Shown piece after piece: positions 1 through 8,224 of a stretch of 64,000 nt of DNA. The notes below the pieces were generated by a model, which saw only the letters and a program-made list of their open reading frames with translations, was not told the origin of the DNA and did not search any database. This DNA is from Oceanispirochaeta crateris (GTDB lineage Bacteria > Spirochaetota > Spirochaetia > DSM-2461). Each line of letters begins with the position of its first letter. Position 1 is the first letter of the stretch. The stretch lies in contig NZ_CP036150.1 in NCBI RefSeq assembly GCF_008329965.1, positions 310,001-374,000 on the forward strand, read 5' to 3'. Position numbers and translations under genes: made by a program.

Positions 1-712
1 GAGTCTGTATGCATCCAATAAAAAAAGTGACTGTTGTGAGTTTAATGACTATTTGCATTACTTCGGGGGTCTCTATGAGACTCTTCCACCCGTTTCTCAT
101 TTCATTGAAAAAGTGAAATCCTTTACGGTTCTGACTCATTATTTCTACGGCTGGCACAAACACTACTGCCATAATAGCAAAGGCAAAGGTCAATATATCC
201 AGAAGCAATACACATTCAATTCCTGCATAAGCAAGCAGAAATCCCCCACAGATTGGGGCTAGAAGATGCTTAGCTGAAGAAGCCAGCTGCATTAATCCAC
301 CAGCCTTTGAATATTGGGATTTTATGAGCATGTCAGAAAGTAAAGCCTTATATGCAGGTCCCTGTAGTGCTGTGAATGCTGAGCTCATAGCGATTCCAAG
401 GTAAATATTCCAAAGGAAAAGCCGGCCAGAGAGGGTGAAGAATAAGAGAAACATAACCGCAACTGCCGATCCGGTATCCCCTATAATAATCATCACTCTC
501 CGGTCAAACCGGTCGGCAAATACACCACCTATGGGTCCAATGAGAATTGCAGGAACAAAGAGTGTTAACATGACCATGGCAAAGCTTATGGTGCTGTTGG
601 TCTGATTAAAAACATAAATTCCAAAGGTAAATGCTGTTATCCCTGTTCCTAGGCCCGACAACAACTGACCTGTCCACACAATGAGAAAGGGGGTAAACGA
701 TTTTTCTTTCAC
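1..712 (-). CDS. MFS transporter, C-terminal part cut by window edge
   Basis: Reading the minus strand from a GTG at 712, the frame stays open to base 1, giving about 237 residues with no stop, so the gene continues outside the window. The N-terminus has a first helix beginning FLIVWTGQLLSGLG, a glycine-rich second helix and the MFS loop signature DRFDRR. This matches MFS exporters of the macrolide-efflux/EntS type (MFS_3). The GTG start is supported by an AAGG eight bases upstream and by the absence of any in-frame ATG before it. It starts 10 bases after the stop of the outer-membrane gene at 723 and is probably co-transcribed with it. The substrate cannot be told; export of a small hydrophobic compound is the family's usual role. 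Confidence 0.8.
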   Translation of the reverse strand, partial: MKEKSFTPFLIVWTGQLLSGLGTGITAFTFGIYVFNQTNSTISFAMVMLTLFVPAILIGPIGGVFADRFDRRVMIIIGDTGSAVAVMFLLFFTLSGRLFLWNIYLGIAMSSAFTALQGPAYKALLSDMLIKSQYSKAGGLMQLASSAKHLLAPICGGFLLAYAGIECVLLLDILTFAFAIMAVVFVPAVEIMSQNRKGFHFFNEMRNGWKSLIETPEVMQIVIKLTTVTFFIGCIQT

Positions 713-722
713 TCTGTTAACC

Positions 723-1655
723 TTAGAATTGGTATAAAACCTGGAGATTCATAAAATATCCATCTCCACATTCTGATAGAGATTCCTCTCCTAATCTCTC
801 TTGGCCCTTAAACGAATATCCACCGGAGATTTTGATGAGGGTCAAGTCAAGTTCGGTAAAGGCTGAGTAATACTGAATTTCATAAGGCTTATCAGACCCG
901 CCGGGGGTAAAACCGAAATTACTATTCTTGATTCCTACAGATACTCCAGCCATTTCATCTGTTCCATCTGCGCTGGTAAGGAAGCGATATTGGAGAGCTG
1001 TTGTAAAAATAAGATCTTGCATATCCCGGTAATCGCTGATCTCAGCCTCTCCATGGAGTTGAATCTTTCTTTCCGGGAAGATTGTTACACTTAGGACTGG
1101 GCCAACGATAAAGCTGAAGTCAGCCTTCATGGCACGGGAGTTATACTCAACACTCAGAAATGGTATAGGAACAAGGGGCCAGTTTTCTCCATTTTTAAGG
1201 TCGATTCCAAAATCACCAAGAGCGGCTCCCAAGCCGAGTTTTAAGTTGATTTTTTCACTGTTTATGAATTGAAAATTATAGATGCCTGCCAACTGGAGGG
1301 TTGCCCAACCACCTGTTATAGGTTGGTCAGATTCAGTTTTAAAACAGGAAATAAATTGGTGATTTCCCTTATGCGTTTCAAATATCGTATCAATAGAATG
1401 GTAATGATCCGGGAATCCTTGAGGAGACTCTTTTGAAAATGAATCATATTTATAAATTCCTGAAATGAAAAAATCATCTCCTATGACAATGGCTCCCACT
1501 CTTGGAGAATGAATAGCCCGTGTGTGGAGATTTATATATTCATATCCAGCTAAGGGAATATAAAAACTCTTTTCTTTTGCCATAATTGGGAAGGCTGTAA
1601 GGCAGAGTAGACCCGATAACATTAATACAGTCCAGTTTTTGAATAGGATGTTCAA
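723..1655 (-). CDS. Outer-membrane beta-barrel-like protein
   Basis: The protein (about 310 residues) has a signal peptide ending PIMA-KEK and then alternating hydrophobic and polar strands rich in Tyr, Phe and Gly, ending in the aromatic terminus LQVLYQF. That is the usual look of an outer-membrane barrel. I chose a TTG start at 1655 because a GGAGG lies five bases upstream and the resulting signal peptide begins MNILFKNW. An ATG at 1667 and a longer frame to 1706 are also open but have no good ribosome site. It is first in a likely two-gene unit with the MFS exporter, downstream of a pair of LuxR-type regulators. I do not recognise a specific family; DUF6268-like barrels are one possibility. 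The function is unknown. Confidence 0.6.
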   Translation of the reverse strand: MNILFKNWTVLMLSGLLCLTAFPIMAKEKSFYIPLAGYEYINLHTRAIHSPRVGAIVIGDDFFISGIYKYDSFSKESPQGFPDHYHSIDTIFETHKGNHQFISCFKTESDQPITGGWATLQLAGIYNFQFINSEKINLKLGLGAALGDFGIDLKNGENWPLVPIPFLSVEYNSRAMKADFSFIVGPVLSVTIFPERKIQLHGEAEISDYRDMQDLIFTTALQYRFLTSADGTDEMAGVSVGIKNSNFGFTPGGSDKPYEIQYYSAFTELDLTLIKISGGYSFKGQERLGEESLSECGDGYFMNLQVLYQF

Positions 1656-1855
1656 TTTATCCTCCATGTTTACTTCTATTGTTCTGAGAATAGAGGGCCA
1701 TGGCATGGATTTACATCGGATAAGAGTCGTAATTCTAATGAGAATGGACTAATACATTCGTCGTAGAACCACTCCAGGATTGAATTATTCCTTTCTGGAT
1801 TGTAAATATGATCTTTAAAATTTTATTGAATGATTTTCAAAGCTGTGAACTTGGA
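1656..1855. other. Intergenic region, promoter of outer-membrane gene
   Basis: The region lies between the LuxR-type gene and the outer-membrane gene, both read leftward. It holds a short perfect dyad ATTCT-AATG-AGAAT near 1733. I see no clear -35/-10 pair, terminator or RNA gene. Confidence 0.3.
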
Positions 1856-2797
1856 CTAGTTTTTCAACATATTAAGAAGTTCTATCCTACTACCTGCTCC
1901 AGTCTTTTGATAGAGGTTGTAAATATGAGTCCGTACTGTTGCCGGAGAAATGAAAAGTTGTGCGGCAATTTCCTTGTTGGTAAGACCTTGTCCAATCATC
2001 ACAGCCATCTCAACTTCTCTTGCCGATAATTTCAGGCTTCTTATCCGTTCTTCTGGGACTGTTTCAAGGAGGTGTTGACCCGTTTTAGATGGTTTGAGCA
2101 GTTTAATGGCTGCCGACATGGAGATCAAATTCCATGACAAATAAAACAGATGGTCCAGTGATAACATCGCTAGCCATTCTATTCCTGAAGATTGTAAGGC
2201 AGATTCTATGAGTCCTGCAGGCGCAAAGACGATTGAGCATAAACCATAAGCTTTCATTAAAGGACGTAAGGCAGTCGGCTCTCCTGGGTTGAGAGGACCC
2301 TGAGCTAGAATCCCGAAAGAAAACATTGCCAATCCTGTTAAAATATGACCTCCCAGATTCCACGCTTGTATACCTGTCAAGGCAGCAATTCCGGCAGTTC
2401 CACTCTGTACTGTTGAAACTAATATCATATTCGCAATACTTTTTGTAATCACAAGAATAGCAAACCAGGATGCTAGCGCAGGAAAGCCACTCTTGAGAGA
2501 TCCTGGAGGTGAAATCCGTTTGATAAGAATAATCACGATCGTCCAGATAGCTGTATTGGTTGCTGTTGCTAGAAAAAGAATGATTCGCGCTACGGGGTCA
2601 TGAAATCCTGAAGGTAGATTCTGAAGATAGTACATGATTATTATTAAGCCAGTTCCGAAAATAAAAAGGACTTGGAAGACTAAGAGAGGGGTCAGAAGAG
2701 TACTACGGATACGCATCTTCAACAACAAGATCGCCGTACTGCCCATAAATCCTGTAGCAAAAAAGAGGATGTAGAAAGCCATAAGAAAATGCTGCAT
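1856..2797 (-). CDS. Seven-helix membrane protein with LuxR-type DNA-binding domain
   Basis: The protein is about 313 residues. The first 230 form seven hydrophobic segments, beginning FLMAFYILFFATGFMGS and ending near NLISMSAAIKLL. The last 65 are a GerE/LuxR helix-turn-helix: LSAREVEMAVMIGQGLTN, KEIAAQLFISPATVRTHIYN, then LYQKTGA. This is a one-component design in which the membrane part senses and the cytoplasmic tail binds DNA. No response-regulator receiver domain is present. The ATG at 2797 is chosen because GGAAG lies five bases upstream; a TTG at 2809 is also open. The next gene upstream encodes a paralogue broken by an IS element. The flanking outer-membrane genes (723-1655 and 5296-5889) are plausible targets, by position only. 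Confidence 0.75.
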   Translation of the reverse strand: MQHFLMAFYILFFATGFMGSTAILLLKMRIRSTLLTPLLVFQVLFIFGTGLIIIMYYLQNLPSGFHDPVARIILFLATATNTAIWTIVIILIKRISPPGSLKSGFPALASWFAILVITKSIANMILVSTVQSGTAGIAALTGIQAWNLGGHILTGLAMFSFGILAQGPLNPGEPTALRPLMKAYGLCSIVFAPAGLIESALQSSGIEWLAMLSLDHLFYLSWNLISMSAAIKLLKPSKTGQHLLETVPEERIRSLKLSAREVEMAVMIGQGLTNKEIAAQLFISPATVRTHIYNLYQKTGAGSRIELLNMLKN

Positions 2798-2843
2798 ACA
2801 AACTTCCAAAGTTACTATGTATAGTAGTAAATATTATCCTCTT

Positions 2844-2853
2844 GAGTCGACTC
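2844..2853. promoter_or_regulatory. 10-bp perfect palindrome upstream of luxR-type gene
   Basis: GAGTCGACTC is a perfect palindrome in the short gap between the two LuxR-type genes, 47 bases before the ATG of the downstream one. It could be an operator. No other copy was found, so this is weak. Confidence 0.25.
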
Positions 2854-2923
2854 TGTCCAGATTGGAATAGAAGCAAACATGAGACTCTACTACTCACTAC
2901 CTTTCCATATTAGGACTTGGAAT

Positions 2924-3706
2924 CTATTCGGATAGAATTTTTGAAACCAGTTCCATCCTGCTTTTCACAAGTGTTTTTTCAAATATATGAGAAACATGAG
3001 TGCGGACAGTTGTGAATGATATGAAGAGTTTTTCTCCAATCTGCTTGTTAGAATATCCTTTCAATAAGAGTTCTAATACTTCTTTTTCACGTGGACTAAT
3101 ATGGTATTTTTCAAGGAATTCATCATCGGGTGATGTTTTTGATGGAATCGTTCCAAGGGTTGTCAGGTAATGAAGAACGACAGATACTGATACCATACTT
3201 AAGATAGCTAAATAGACAAAATCTAAAGAGATTGTCTCTTTTATTTTGAACAGGTTTAAAGAAATATAGATCACAGCAGAGAAAGGGGCAAAGATGAGAG
3301 TGAATATTCCCATTCTTTTTATCAAATCTTGAACTGCCTGGTTCCATTTGAGATTGATGCCTGTTATGAACTGATATCCTATATAGAATAGATAGAGGGA
3401 TATGATGAGTATGAAGAAGGGATAGGTATTTACTGCTGATAAGTTGGGTAAATAATAATAGATGAGTCCACGGGATAATTGAATCATAACGATAACAGTT
3501 GTGACAATTCTGAATATTCGTACTTTTGAGTGGGTTAGTTCTAAGAGTATTTTGTATATGAAGAAATATGTTGAAAGTACAATCATTATAGCCAAAATAA
3601 AGCTTATGAGAGGGGTAGAATATATGATTTTCAAGCTGTTGGCATAAGATTGTATTAATGATCTTGCAATGCTGAAGAGAAGTATGAGATACAGCAAAAA
3701 GAGGTA
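2924..3706 (-). pseudogene. 3' part of LuxR-type membrane regulator split by IS256-family element
   Basis: This part holds six hydrophobic segments and then an intact LuxR helix-turn-helix (ISPREKEVLELLLKGYSN, KQIGEKLFISFTTVRTHVSH) at its C-terminus. Its reading frame is open back to 3706, where the IS element ends, and no normal start with a ribosome site lies inside the fragment. The only nearby start is a TTG at 3697. Joined to the fragment at 5042-5149, after removing the element and one target repeat, it gives a continuous frame of 296 codons. The restored N-terminus aligns with the neighbouring intact paralogue (YILLFALGCVGS against YILFFATGFMGS). The gene is therefore probably inactive now, unless the DNA-binding part is still made from the TTG or by read-through from the transposase. 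Confidence 0.85.
3699..3706. repeat. Target-site duplication, left copy
   Basis: AAGAGGTA lies directly outside the left inverted repeat and recurs exactly at 5034-5041 outside the right inverted repeat. Eight-base duplications are typical of IS256-family insertion. Confidence 0.9.
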
Positions 3707-5033
3707 GAGCCTGTAAAGTTTCCTGTGTAAATGCCTAACTTATTCATCTGTAAATCGATCTCCATATTCCAACTGAAATCGATTCATGGCAGGTTTCCAT
3801 GCTCTTAGTGGCATAGTCCATTTTTTGGAGGCCTGCTGTATAGCCAAGTATACGATCTTAAATGCAGATTTGTCATTGGGAAAGATCTTCCGATTCTTGA
3901 TCGCTTTTCGAATGACACTGTTCAAAGATTCTATTGCATTAGTGGTATAGATGATTTTCCGGATTTCATCTGGGTAATCATAAATTGCTATCAGATTTTC
4001 CCAATGTCTTTTCCACATTTTACTAATAGAGCCATACTGGCTATCCCACTTTTCAGCAAAATTATTAAGCTCTCTTTCTGCTTCATCCAGAGTGATTGAT
4101 GAGTAGATTGCCTTCAAATCTCTAGCAGCTTCCTTTCGATCCTTGTATGAAACATATTTCAAGGAGTTCCTGACCATATGTACAATACAGAGCTGAATCT
4201 TTGTTTTAGGATAGACGGTATTGATAGCTTCAGGAAATCCAGTTAGTCCATCGACACACGCTATAAAGATATCCTGAACACCCCGGTTCTGGAGCTCTGT
4301 CAGCACAGAAAGCCAGAATTTGGCTCCTTCGTTCTCAGAGATCCAGAGCCCCAATAATTCCTTTATACCTTCAGTAGTGATCCCTAGAGCCAGGTAAACA
4401 GCCTTTTTGATGACCCGTTTGTCCTGATGTACTTTGACTACGATGCAATCCAGATAAATGATGGGATATAAGCTGTCCAAGGGGCGGTTCTGCCACTGTT
4501 CCACTTCTTCAAGAACAGAATCTGTTACCTGAGAAATAAGGGTATGAGAGACATCTACACCATATAAATCTTTAAGTGTCTCAGCGATATCTCTGGTTGT
4601 CTGGCCTTTGGCGTAAAGGGTGAGAATCTTCTGATCAAAACCTAGAAGTCTTCTTTGACCTTTCTTAACCATTTGAGGTTCAAACTCTGAGTCTCTATCC
4701 CGAGGTGTTTCTATTTCAAGTTCCCCTGAATCAGTTTTTACTTTCTTTGAATTGTAGCCGTTACGGCTATTTTTTTTGTTGTGCCCTTTCCGAGAATGCT
4801 TTTCATAACCAAGATGATTATCCATTTCAGCATTTAGAGCTTTTTCAATTGTCAGCTTCATCAGCTGGCCAAGAGGATCAGCCAAGTCTGCCTCGGTCTT
4901 AACCCCTTTAGCCAATTCTGTGGCTAACTCATCCAAACGATCTTTGTCTATCATGATACTATTCATCCTAACTCCTATTGCCCTTTTTGGGCTATTCAGA
5001 ATTAGGCAGTTACACAGTTTTATTTACAGGGTC
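3707..5033 (-). mobile_element. Complete IS256-family insertion sequence, 1327 bp
   Basis: The ends are imperfect inverted repeats at 3707-3738 and 5002-5033, with 25 of 32 positions matching. The outer parts read GAGCCTGTAAA and GACCCTGTAAA, and both contain CTGTGTAA and TGCCTAA blocks. An exact 8-bp duplication AAGAGGTA flanks the element. It carries a single full-length transposase. Everything needed for activity looks intact. The perfect duplication and the undecayed flanking gene halves suggest a recent insertion. The target was a LuxR-type membrane regulator read in the same direction as the transposase. Confidence 0.93.
3740..4966 (-). CDS. IS256-family (Mutator-like) transposase
   Basis: At 408 residues this is the usual length for IS256 transposases. 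The DDE catalytic pattern is visible: the first Asp in PIIYLDCIVVKV, the second Asp in IACVDGLTGFPEAI followed by the CIVHMVRNSLKYV block, and the Glu in IIYTTNAIESLNSVIRKA, which is the family signature. The N-terminal part (HSRKGHNKKNSRNGYNSKK) is the basic DNA-binding region. The ATG at 4966 follows an AGGAG with a five-base gap. The stop overlaps the inner edge of the left terminal repeat. No frameshift or premature stop is present, so the enzyme is predicted to be active. It cuts and pastes or copies its own element using the terminal repeats at 3707-3738 and 5002-5033. Confidence 0.95.
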   Translation of the reverse strand: MNSIMIDKDRLDELATELAKGVKTEADLADPLGQLMKLTIEKALNAEMDNHLGYEKHSRKGHNKKNSRNGYNSKKVKTDSGELEIETPRDRDSEFEPQMVKKGQRRLLGFDQKILTLYAKGQTTRDIAETLKDLYGVDVSHTLISQVTDSVLEEVEQWQNRPLDSLYPIIYLDCIVVKVHQDKRVIKKAVYLALGITTEGIKELLGLWISENEGAKFWLSVLTELQNRGVQDIFIACVDGLTGFPEAINTVYPKTKIQLCIVHMVRNSLKYVSYKDRKEAARDLKAIYSSITLDEAERELNNFAEKWDSQYGSISKMWKRHWENLIAIYDYPDEIRKIIYTTNAIESLNSVIRKAIKNRKIFPNDKSAFKIVYLAIQQASKKWTMPLRAWKPAMNRFQLEYGDRFTDE

Positions 5034-5041
5034 AAGAGGTA
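5034..5041. repeat. Target-site duplication, right copy
   Basis: AAGAGGTA is identical to 3699-3706 and sits immediately outside the right terminal repeat of the IS element. Confidence 0.9.
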
Positions 5042-5149
5042 CTTTGTTAATTTCCTTTTCAAACATTTATGAAGGAAGCCAACACTGGCAGAACCAACAC
5101 ATCCTAAAGCAAACAATAGAATATAGATTATAATAATAATCGGTTCCAT
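5034..5149 (-). pseudogene. 5' fragment of the IS-split LuxR-type regulator
   Basis: From an ATG at 5149 the minus strand encodes MEPIIIIIIYILLFALGCVG, the rest of a first membrane helix, a basic loop (HKCLKRKLTK), and then runs into the IS. There the frame stops after five more codons. It matches the first helix of the intact paralogue at 1856-2797. Removal of 3707-5033 plus one AAGAGGTA copy joins codon 36 here directly, in frame, to the fragment ending at 2924. I see no strong ribosome site before the ATG, so the native start is somewhat uncertain. Confidence 0.8.
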
Positions 5150-5198
5150 AATCAGCCATGCTAGTTGATCATGAAACCCATGTCAAGTTGATATTCTG

Positions 5199-5261
5199 GT
5201 GGTGCTATTAGTATGCAACAGCTCTCTGGCTCATGGAGGAAATAAAAGATAATAGCACCAC
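5199..5261. repeat. 12-bp perfect inverted repeat with 39-base spacer
   Basis: GTGGTGCTATTA at 5199-5210 and TAATAGCACCAC at 5250-5261 are exact reverse complements. The pair sits in the gap after the stop of the outer-membrane gene read leftward (5296) and before the broken LuxR gene. There is no T-run, so it is not a textbook terminator. It could fold as a long-loop stem, mark an operator pair, or be a remnant of a small element. Confidence 0.4.
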
Positions 5262-5295
5262 ATAACGATTATGTCAGTCTATTGAGATATCCGCA

Positions 5296-5889
5296 TCAAA
5301 GTCGCATACCGTACTGTAGTGTGCCATAAAACTCAGCTCCTATCGACTCATTTGATGTAAACATCGATTTTGTATCAGGCATACTTCTATAGCCAATATC
5401 GAGCATAAGACTGTGAAGAGGACAGAGCTTATACTCTGCAGTCAAGCCTAGAGTGAAGGTTTCAATGAGGAGCTTATCCAGAATTTCCTCTGTCCACACA
5501 AGATCATCTCTTTGTTTTCCTGAATATCGAAACTGTACAAACTGAGACCCTGTTCCTACTTTAAGACCCAAATTCCATTTATTAGCTAATTGCCAGTGAG
5601 GTTGAATAAAAATTCCGCTGGTTGCAGCCTCAGCTTGATATTTTCGGTCCAGACTGTCTTTATAGGACCGTTCCAATGTATGGAAAACATTTGCCTCAAA
5701 GCCAAAGTTTAGAAAATTGCTGATGGAATATATGATTTTTCCATCAATTGTCATGACCGGTTCACTGTCCAGAATTGTGGCTCCAGTTCCGATATACACC
5801 GTCCAGGGAGACCTTTGGGATTCCTGATTTTCACTGTAAAGAAATACTGTACAGAGAATAAGGAATATTGTAAAAAGATTCTTTTTCAT
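5296..5889 (-). CDS. Small outer-membrane beta-barrel-like protein
   Basis: The protein has 197 residues, beginning with a clear signal peptide (MKKNLFTIFLILCTVFLYS, cleavage before ENQ). Repeated amphipathic strands with GY, GF and aromatic residues follow, ending YGTLQYGMRL. This fits an eight-strand barrel of the OmpA-N/OmpW size class, but I do not recognise the family. The start is firm: AGGAG six bases before the ATG. It lies next to two LuxR-type membrane regulators. A perfect 15-bp inverted repeat sits 60-105 bases upstream of its start and is a good candidate control site. Confidence 0.65.
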   Translation of the reverse strand: MKKNLFTIFLILCTVFLYSENQESQRSPWTVYIGTGATILDSEPVMTIDGKIIYSISNFLNFGFEANVFHTLERSYKDSLDRKYQAEAATSGIFIQPHWQLANKWNLGLKVGTGSQFVQFRYSGKQRDDLVWTEEILDKLLIETFTLGLTAEYKLCPLHSLMLDIGYRSMPDTKSMFTSNESIGAEFYGTLQYGMRL

Positions 5890-5948
5890 AGATAACTCCT
5901 GTTTGTTTTTGCTGTGAAGTTATCTGATTGAGTTTTGGACGAATATTG

Positions 5949-5994
5949 TACATTTGTATGATTTGTAATATCTATGGTGAATCATACAAATGTA
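5949..5994. promoter_or_regulatory. 15-bp perfect inverted repeat between divergent genes
   Basis: Arms TACATTTGTATGATT (5949-5963) and AATCATACAAATGTA (5980-5994) are exact reverse complements separated by 16 bases. Each arm also contains a small dyad, TACA-TT-TGTA. The arms are centred 31 bases apart, about three helical turns, so two dimers could bind on one face of the helix. It lies 60 bases upstream of the outer-membrane gene (minus) and about 250 bases upstream of the HD-GYP gene (plus). Neither side has a T-run, which argues for an operator rather than a terminator. The nearby LuxR-type proteins are possible binders. Confidence 0.55.
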
Positions 5995-6240
5995 GGATGT
6001 TGAAATGAACAAGGATTCCTTTACGACAAAGGTTTGTTCTCTTATAAAGAGTATTTTATGTCATTAGAATTGAAGGACGGTTGTAATACAAATTCTGTAA
6101 AAAATATGTAACAATTATATGGATATATTTTGACAGAATTCATTAACTAAGAATCATTTTCCTCAGGAACAGGTATAGTGTAATATTTTTTTCTTGATAA
6201 TCTAGTACAAGCTCTAATGAGAATCTATACTGTTTCTATA
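5995..6240. other. A+T-rich intergenic region upstream of HD-GYP gene
   Basis: Apart from the inverted repeat just to the left, I see A+T-rich promoter-like DNA with no confident -35/-10 pair, no RNA gene and no small gene with a ribosome site. Confidence 0.3.
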
Positions 6241-8214
6241 ATGAAAAGAACTTCAGTATTCCTTTTACTTGCAATCATGATTGTTCTATCTTCATGTTCT
6301 CATGGGATGAACTCGGAAAAGCTGCCGGAAGCGGTCAATGGAGTCCTGGACCTCTCTCACTGGGACTTTGAAAATAAAGCCGTCTTAGAGTTGAAGGGTG
6401 AATGGGAATTTTACTGGAATAACTTCTATGACAATGAGGACTTCTACGACGGGAGCAAAATAGAAAAAACCGGAAATATTATTATTCCGGGAGTATGGAA
6501 TGGGTATGAAGTTGATGGTGAAAAATTATCAGGTCATGGTTATGGTACTTATCGGCTTCATGTTCTCTTAAACCCTTCCATAGAAACTATTTCACTGAAA
6601 GTCTTAACCATGCAAACCGCCGGTAATATTTTTCTGAATGGTGAAAAAGTTATTTCTGCAGGAACCCCCGGGGTTGATTCCCATACAGCCATTCCCGCTT
6701 ATAAACCTCAGATCATTGTTTATACTCCTGATCGAGACTATGTAGATATAGTCATTCATGTTTCAAATTATGATCACAGAATGGGGGGCATCTGGGGAAC
6801 TCTTTTACTCGGAACAGAACAAGGCATCAAGACTCTATGGATGTACAGCCGGGATCGGAATTTCATTTTTCTGGGAGCCATTTTCGTCATGGGGCTATAT
6901 CATCTCGGTCTTTTCTTTATTAGAAGGAGGAGCCGGGAAGCTCTCTATTTTTCTATTTTTTGTTTTGTTATTGCCTTGAGAGTCGGGGCAACAGCCGATA
7001 TTTTTCTTCTTGATATCTTTCCGGAGATACCCTGGAAACTCCTTGTTTTCCTGGAATATCTAACCTTTTTTATAGCCGTACCTATGTTTTTACTCTTTAT
7101 ACAATCCATCTTTAAGGATAAAATTTTAAGGTCTTTATCTAAAATTGTGATGGGATTCTCTATCCTTTTTTCTATCATAACCCTTGTAGCTCCGGTCAAT
7201 GTCAGCTCCAGACTGATTCCATTGTTTCAGGTTATGACTGTCATTGCTGGTTTCTACACCATCATTGTCCTGGTTCGGCATTGTTTGAAAAAGGATATTC
7301 AGGCGGGTCTTATTCTTGCAGGATTTCTCATTATGTTTTTGGGGTCTATTAATGATATTCTTTATGCCGCCAATATCATCAGCTCTTTTTATACCATCAG
7401 TTATGGTATTCTGATTTTCATATTTTTTCAGGCAGTGGTTATGACCATCAGATTCTCCAATTCATTCACCGAAGTTGATAGGCAGAGACGCCAGCTGTTG
7501 ATAACGAATCAGGAATACCTGAAGGAAATAGATGAAAGAACCCGTCTGGAAGCCGATCTGCTACTGTCCATGGAAAATAATGCAAAAATCAGATTGGCTA
7601 TTATCGTGGGGCTTGCAAAATTAGCAGAGTATAGAGATTCTGATACAGGAGAACATATTGAGCGGATTCAGGAGTTTATTACGCTTCTGGCAAGACAGTT
7701 AAAAGAGCATCCCAAGTACCGCGATTATATCAGTGATGAGTATATTGAGGATCTGCATGTTTCGTCTATTCTGCATGATATAGGTAAGGTGGGGATACCT
7801 GATAATATCCTCCTAAAGCCTGGAAAGCTGACAGCTGAAGAATTTGAGAAGATGAAAGAACACTCCAGAATCGGCGGTGATGCTATTAGAGCTGTTGAAA
7901 AGAAAACAGGAATCCGGTCTTTTCTGACTCTAGCCAAGGAAATAGCCTATATGCATCATGAAAAATGGGACGGCTCTGGCTATCCTTTTGGCTTGAAAGC
8001 TGAGGAGATTCCTTTGTCCGCGCGGCTGACTGCTCTTGTGGATGTTTACGATGCCCTCACATCTAAAAGGTGTTATAAAGACGCTATGAGCCATGAAAAA
8101 ACCGTTGATATTATTCTAAAGGGGAAAGGATCTCATTTTGATCCTGATGTAGTGGGTGCCTTTCTAGCGATTCATGAGAGTTTTGATGCAACCAGAGAGG
8201 CATTACAAGATTAA
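6241..8214 (+). CDS. 7TMR-DISM receptor with HD-GYP c-di-GMP phosphodiesterase domain
   Basis: Domains in order: a lipoprotein-type signal (IMIVLSSC, Cys about residue 19); a periplasmic all-beta sugar-binding-like domain (GVLDLSHWDFENKAVLELKG onward to about 200); seven membrane helices (about 210-400, 7TMR-DISM); a coiled-coil; and a C-terminal HD-GYP domain (about 450-650). The HD-GYP catalytic marks are complete: HDIGK and HHEKWDGSGYP. The protein should sense a periplasmic ligand and hydrolyse cyclic di-GMP in the cytoplasm. I start it at the ATG at 6241 because it puts the lipobox at the usual distance; an ATG at 6217 is also open and neither has a strong ribosome site. Its sensor half resembles that of the cyclase at 23690-25900, so the two may read the same signal with opposite outputs. 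Confidence 0.88.
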   Translation: MKRTSVFLLLAIMIVLSSCSHGMNSEKLPEAVNGVLDLSHWDFENKAVLELKGEWEFYWNNFYDNEDFYDGSKIEKTGNIIIPGVWNGYEVDGEKLSGHGYGTYRLHVLLNPSIETISLKVLTMQTAGNIFLNGEKVISAGTPGVDSHTAIPAYKPQIIVYTPDRDYVDIVIHVSNYDHRMGGIWGTLLLGTEQGIKTLWMYSRDRNFIFLGAIFVMGLYHLGLFFIRRRSREALYFSIFCFVIALRVGATADIFLLDIFPEIPWKLLVFLEYLTFFIAVPMFLLFIQSIFKDKILRSLSKIVMGFSILFSIITLVAPVNVSSRLIPLFQVMTVIAGFYTIIVLVRHCLKKDIQAGLILAGFLIMFLGSINDILYAANIISSFYTISYGILIFIFFQAVVMTIRFSNSFTEVDRQRRQLLITNQEYLKEIDERTRLEADLLLSMENNAKIRLAIIVGLAKLAEYRDSDTGEHIERIQEFITLLARQLKEHPKYRDYISDEYIEDLHVSSILHDIGKVGIPDNILLKPGKLTAEEFEKMKEHSRIGGDAIRAVEKKTGIRSFLTLAKEIAYMHHEKWDGSGYPFGLKAEEIPLSARLTALVDVYDALTSKRCYKDAMSHEKTVDIILKGKGSHFDPDVVGAFLAIHESFDATREALQD

Positions 8215-8224
8215 TGTATCCTTC

